This document shows, piece by piece, positions 22,450-24,766 of a stretch of 24,766 nt of DNA (positions within the stretch are counted from its first letter, which is position 1; every line of letters begins with the position of its first letter). Under the pieces are notes generated by a model. The model was not told where the DNA came from and made no database searches. It was given only the letters and a program-made list of their open reading frames with translations. Source of the DNA: RBG-16-66-20 sp049651845. GTDB lineage: Bacteria; Pseudomonadota; Gammaproteobacteria; Burkholderiales; SG8-39. The stretch covers positions 1 through 24,766 of the forward strand of contig JBASCW010000112.1 of the NCBI GenBank assembly GCA_049651845.1, read 5' to 3'. Made by a program: the position numbers and the translations under genes.

Positions 22450-24097
22450 AGGAGTCGATCGCGCTCGCCGACTTGGCCTTCTCGCGCAGCACGAACTTCT
22501 GGATCTTGCCGGTGGAGGTTTTCGGCAGCTCGCCGAACACCACCGCGCGCGGCGCCTTGAACCTGGCCATGTGCGAACGGCAGAACTCGATGATTTGCCG
22601 TTCGGTCACCGAAGCATCTTTCTTCAATTCGACGAAAGCGCAAGGCGTCTCGCCCCATTTCTCGTCGGGCATCGCCACCACCGCCGCGCCGAGCACCGCC
22701 GGGTGGCTGTACAGCACATCCTCGACCTCGAGCGAGGAGATGTTTTCGCCGCCCGAGATGATGACATCCTTGGAGCGGTCCTTGATCTTCACGTAGCCGT
22801 CGGGGTGCTTGACCGCCAGGTCGCCGGAATGGAACCAGCCGCCGGCGAAGGCCTTCTGCGTCGCCGACGCGTTCTTGAGATAGCCCTTCATGGTGATGTT
22901 GCCGCGGAACATGATCTCGCCCATGGTCTCGCCGTCGGCGGGCACCGGCTGCAGGGTCTCCGGGTCCATCACCTCGAGGCCCTCCTCCATCAGGTAGCGC
23001 ACGCCCTGCCGGCCGTTCAGCCGCGTGCGCTCGCCGATGTCGAGCGAGCCCCACTCCTCGTGCCTGGCGCAGACCGCGGCGGGCCCGTAAGTCTCGGTAA
23101 GTCCGTAGACGTGCGTGAGGTCGAAGCCGAGCTTTTCCATGCCCTCGATCATTGCCGCCGGCGGCGCCGCCGCCGCGACCATGCCGTGCACCTTGTGGGT
23201 GATGCCCTTCTTCATCTCCTCGGGCGCGCCGATCAGCGTCGAATGGACGATGGGCGCACCGCAATAATGTGTGACTTCGTTCTTTCGTATCTCTTCAAAA
23301 ATCGCTTTCGCTTCCACCTTGCGCAGGCAGACATTCGTCCCCGCGTTCGCCGCCATGGTCCACGGGAAGCACCAGCCGTTGCAGTGGAACATCGGCAGCG
23401 TCCACAGGTATACCGCGTGCTGCGGCATGCCCCAGGTGACGATGTTGCAGACGGCGTTGAGGTACGCGCCGCGATGGTGGTAGACCACGCCCTTGGGATC
23501 GCCGGTGGTGCCCGAGGTGTAGTTGAGCGAGATGGCGTTCCACTCGTCGGCCGGCCGCTTCCACTCAAAGCCCGCATCCCCCTCGGCGAGGAGCTCCTCA
23601 TAGGTCTTCTCGCCGAGCCGTTCGCCGGGCCCCGTGTACTCGGGGTCATCGACATCGACCACCAGAATGTTTCGCTTTGTTTTCTTCAAGGCATTTTGAA
23701 TGGTAGAAGCGAATTCCCTATCCGTGACCAAGACCTTCGCCTCGCCGTGCTGCAGCATGAACGAAATCGCCTCGGCGTCGAGGCGCGTGTTGAGCGTATT
23801 CAGCACGCCGCCCGCCATCGGCACGCCGAAATGGCATTCGTACATTTCCGGCGTGTTCGCGAGCATCACCGCGACCGTGTCGCCGGTGCCGATACCTCGC
23901 CGCGCGAGCGCCGAGGCGAGCCGCCGGCAGCGCGTGTAGGTCTCCTGCCAGGTGAAGCGCCGCGCGCCGTGGATCACCGCGACGCGCTGCGGATAGACCT
24001 GCGCCGCGCGCTCGAGGAACTGCAGCGGCGTCAGCGGCGCGTAGTTGGCCGGGTTCCTGTCGAGGTCCATTTCGAAGGGGTTGGTCTGCGCACTCAT
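22448..24097 (-). CDS. Acyl-CoA synthetase (AMP-forming), AlkK/DmdB-like
   Basis: This 549-residue ligase activates a carboxylic acid to its CoA thioester through an acyl-adenylate. Motifs in order are YTSGTTGDPKG (193-203), YGLTETYG (331-338), WFHSGD (421-426), KDRSKDVIISGGENIS (439-454) and Lys531 in TSTGKIQKF. The style (ANTPEMYECHFGVPMAGGVLNTLNTRLD) matches medium-chain and methylmercaptopropionate-type ligases (AlkK, DmdB). It is the first gene of the minus-strand block and would provide the CoA ester used by the downstream genes. No Shine-Dalgarno sequence precedes ATG 24097, and a TATACT box lies only ten bases upstream, so the message may be almost leaderless. AT-rich-codon patches occur at 22608-22640, 23268-23325 and 23665-23740. 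Confidence 0.92.
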   Translation of the reverse strand: MSAQTNPFEMDLDRNPANYAPLTPLQFLERAAQVYPQRVAVIHGARRFTWQETYTRCRRLASALARRGIGTGDTVAVMLANTPEMYECHFGVPMAGGVLNTLNTRLDAEAISFMLQHGEAKVLVTDREFASTIQNALKKTKRNILVVDVDDPEYTGPGERLGEKTYEELLAEGDAGFEWKRPADEWNAISLNYTSGTTGDPKGVVYHHRGAYLNAVCNIVTWGMPQHAVYLWTLPMFHCNGWCFPWTMAANAGTNVCLRKVEAKAIFEEIRKNEVTHYCGAPIVHSTLIGAPEEMKKGITHKVHGMVAAAAPPAAMIEGMEKLGFDLTHVYGLTETYGPAAVCARHEEWGSLDIGERTRLNGRQGVRYLMEEGLEVMDPETLQPVPADGETMGEIMFRGNITMKGYLKNASATQKAFAGGWFHSGDLAVKHPDGYVKIKDRSKDVIISGGENISSLEVEDVLYSHPAVLGAAVVAMPDEKWGETPCAFVELKKDASVTERQIIEFCRSHMARFKAPRAVVFGELPKTSTGKIQKFVLREKAKSASAIDS

Positions 24098-24106
24098 GAT
24101 GACGAA

Positions 24107-24135
24107 AGTATATCCCCGGCGGGTGTCAACCCGCC
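24107..24135 (-). promoter_or_regulatory. TATACT box and 18-base dyad upstream of the ligase gene
   Basis: On the minus strand a perfect dyad, GGCGGGT-TGAC-ACCCGCC (24135-24118), contains TTGACA and is followed by TATACT (24112-24107). The two boxes are only 11 bases apart, too close for a normal sigma-70 pair. If TATACT is the -10 box, the dyad covers about -24 to -41, a position suited to a repressor or activator site. It could also fold as a 7-bp stem with a 4-base loop. The same stretch lies in the short gap before the divergent gene, so one regulator could affect both. Confidence 0.45.
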
Positions 24136-24158
24136 TCGCCGCAGCCCGTTACGCGGAC

Positions 24159-24512
24159 GTGGAAACCCGTCTTACCCTGCGCCCCGGCCAGAACGGCACC
24201 CGCAAGCTCGCCGAGCGCTTCGGCAAGCGCCTGGTCCGCGTGCGCTACCGCTACGACGAAGCGCTGCGCAAGCGCTACACCACCGTCGAGCTCATCGTCG
24301 CGGAATCCGCATGGTCGCCCCGCAGCCGCAAGCCGCGCGACACGAAGTCGGCGAGCGACATGGTGTACGTCCGCGTCGGCTACGCTGAAGAAGGCCTGCG
24401 AGCGAAACTCAAGACCCTGGGTGCCCTCTGGCGCCCCCAGCACAAGCTCTGGGAACTCCCCTGGGGCCTCGCCCACGGCCTGGGACTCGAAGACCGCATC
24501 GTCGAGCGCTGA
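24159..24512 (+). CDS. Uncharacterised protein with DUF5710-like C-terminus
   Basis: From GTG 24159 the product is 117 residues and starts VETRLTLRPGQNGTRKLAERFG. I chose this start because the upstream frame reads low-complexity sequence and overlaps the ligase promoter, whereas this one begins directly at what looks like a conserved block; no ribosome site is visible. The N-terminal half has GKRLVRVRYRYDEALRKRYTTVELIV. The C-terminal half, YVRVGYAEEGLRAKLKTLGALWRPQHKLWELPW, resembles the DUF5710 pattern in which a short sheet surrounds K.LGA.W....K.W..P. I have seen similar small basic proteins as lone genes in many proteobacteria, but no function is known to me. It is followed 10 bases later by a palindrome-rich tail. 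Confidence 0.65.
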   Translation: METRLTLRPGQNGTRKLAERFGKRLVRVRYRYDEALRKRYTTVELIVAESAWSPRSRKPRDTKSASDMVYVRVGYAEEGLRAKLKTLGALWRPQHKLWELPWGLAHGLGLEDRIVER

Positions 24513-24521
24513 CCTTATCCA

Positions 24522-24597
24522 GATATCCAGCATTGGATATCCAACCCAGGATATATGCCGGCAGATGCATGCATCCAGAATTGGATGTTTGCATCCA
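24522..24597. repeat. Array of interleaved short palindromes
   Basis: Directly after the DUF5710-like gene lie alternating ATATCC/GGATAT and CATCC/GGATG arms. Perfect pairs are: GATATCCA 24522-24529 with TGGATATC 24534-24541 (loop GCAT); ATATCC 24537-24542 with GGATAT 24549-24554; CATCCA 24572-24577 with TGGATG 24582-24587 (loop GAAT); TGGATG 24582-24587 with CATCCA 24592-24597 (loop TTTG). Two perfect 12-base palindromes occur, TTGGATATCCAA (24533-24544) and GATGCATGCATC (24564-24575), plus GCCGGC (24557-24562). The sequence is far more AT-rich than its surroundings. Confidence 0.8.
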
Positions 24598-24615
24598 CAG
24601 GTATGTGCTTTTCTC

Positions 24616-24663
24616 GGTGGCAACTTGCCACCTAATTCAAGTTGAACTAAACCGCTTCGCGGT
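24616..24663. repeat. Three consecutive inverted repeats
   Basis: After the palindrome array come GGTGGCAA (24616-24623) with TTGCCACC (24625-24632), then TTCAA (24636-24640) with TTGAA (24642-24646), then ACCGC (24651-24655) with GCGGT (24659-24663, loop TTC). The first is a strong stem followed by TAATTC, not by a T-run, so it may end transcription poorly or mark the border of a repeat element. From 24664 to the window end I see no supportable gene. Confidence 0.55.
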
Positions 24664-24766
24664 GGTGGTCCGCGCCTTGCCGTCCGGTGAGGCGAATCGA
24701 ACAGGAGTGAGTTGCGTCGCGTGAAGGGGTGAATGCGCGCGCCGTGTCAGCGTCCGGTCGCGGGAA

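Noticed and set aside
21707..24388. Very long plus-strand open frame of 893 codons opposite the ligase and crotonase genes
   Set aside because: Same kind of antisense frame: composition is Arg/His/Leu/Ala-biased and it crosses several real minus-strand genes and the intergenic gap.
24539..24647. Integron attC-like ends (ATCCAAC at 24539 and GTTGAAC at 24641)
   Set aside because: The two 7-base ends fit the loose consensus, but they are not complementary to each other over the full core, the inner arms do not pair as in attC sites, and no integrase is present.
24721..24766. Possible start of a gene at the right edge (ATG 24733 with AGGGG upstream)
   Set aside because: Only about eleven codons are inside the window and they show no recognisable protein; a chance ATG is as likely.

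Overview
This GC-rich window looks like chromosomal DNA of a betaproteobacterium (Burkholderiales or Rhodocyclales-like; inferred from protein style, operon content and base composition, not from any search). It holds two long, head-to-head-closing gene blocks, a lone secreted-protein gene at the left edge, and a small gene followed by a palindrome-rich tail at the right edge.

Left edge (1-725): about 190 bases with no recognisable gene, then a small exported protein of unknown function (193-648).

Plus-strand block (726-10887): a type II polyketide/fatty-acid-like cluster of the aryl polyene / xanthomonadin class. In order: acyl carrier protein, COG4648-type membrane protein (ApeG), adenylating ligase fused to a hot-dog dehydratase domain (ApeH-ApeI), LpxL/HtrB-like acyltransferase, LolA-like periplasmic carrier (ApeL), MMPL/RND exporter (ApeM), ketosynthase with an intact Cys-His-His triad (ApeO), Cys-less chain-length-factor-like partner (ApeC), second hot-dog subunit (ApeP), ketoreductase (ApeQ) and a family 2 glycosyltransferase. 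From ApeG onward every junction is a 4-base stop/start overlap, so this is one tightly coupled operon. The ligase would load an aryl acid on the carrier protein; ApeO/ApeC elongate, ApeQ reduces and ApeI/ApeP dehydrate to a conjugated polyene; acyltransferase, glycosyltransferase, LolA-like protein and MMPL pump would attach the product to a lipid and move it to the outer membrane. The usual second ketosynthase (ApeR), second carrier protein, thioesterase (ApeK) and lipoprotein (ApeN) are not in the window.

Minus-strand block (24097 down to 10888): acyl-CoA ligase, crotonase-like protein, MaoC-like protein, acyl-CoA dehydrogenase, two class III CoA-transferase/racemase-family proteins, a diacylglycerol-kinase-family protein, a complete Liv-type ABC importer (livG, livF, livK, livH, livM) and an MFS transporter. 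It reads as uptake plus CoA activation and degradation of an unidentified organic acid. Both hydratase-like proteins lack canonical acidic catalytic residues.

Right edge (24098-24766): an 18-base dyad with a TATACT box ahead of the ligase gene, a divergent 117-residue protein with a DUF5710-like C-terminus, and then a run of short palindromes whose arms can pair with either neighbour. This gene-plus-palindrome unit and the composite dehydratase of the polyene cluster are the two points most worth following.
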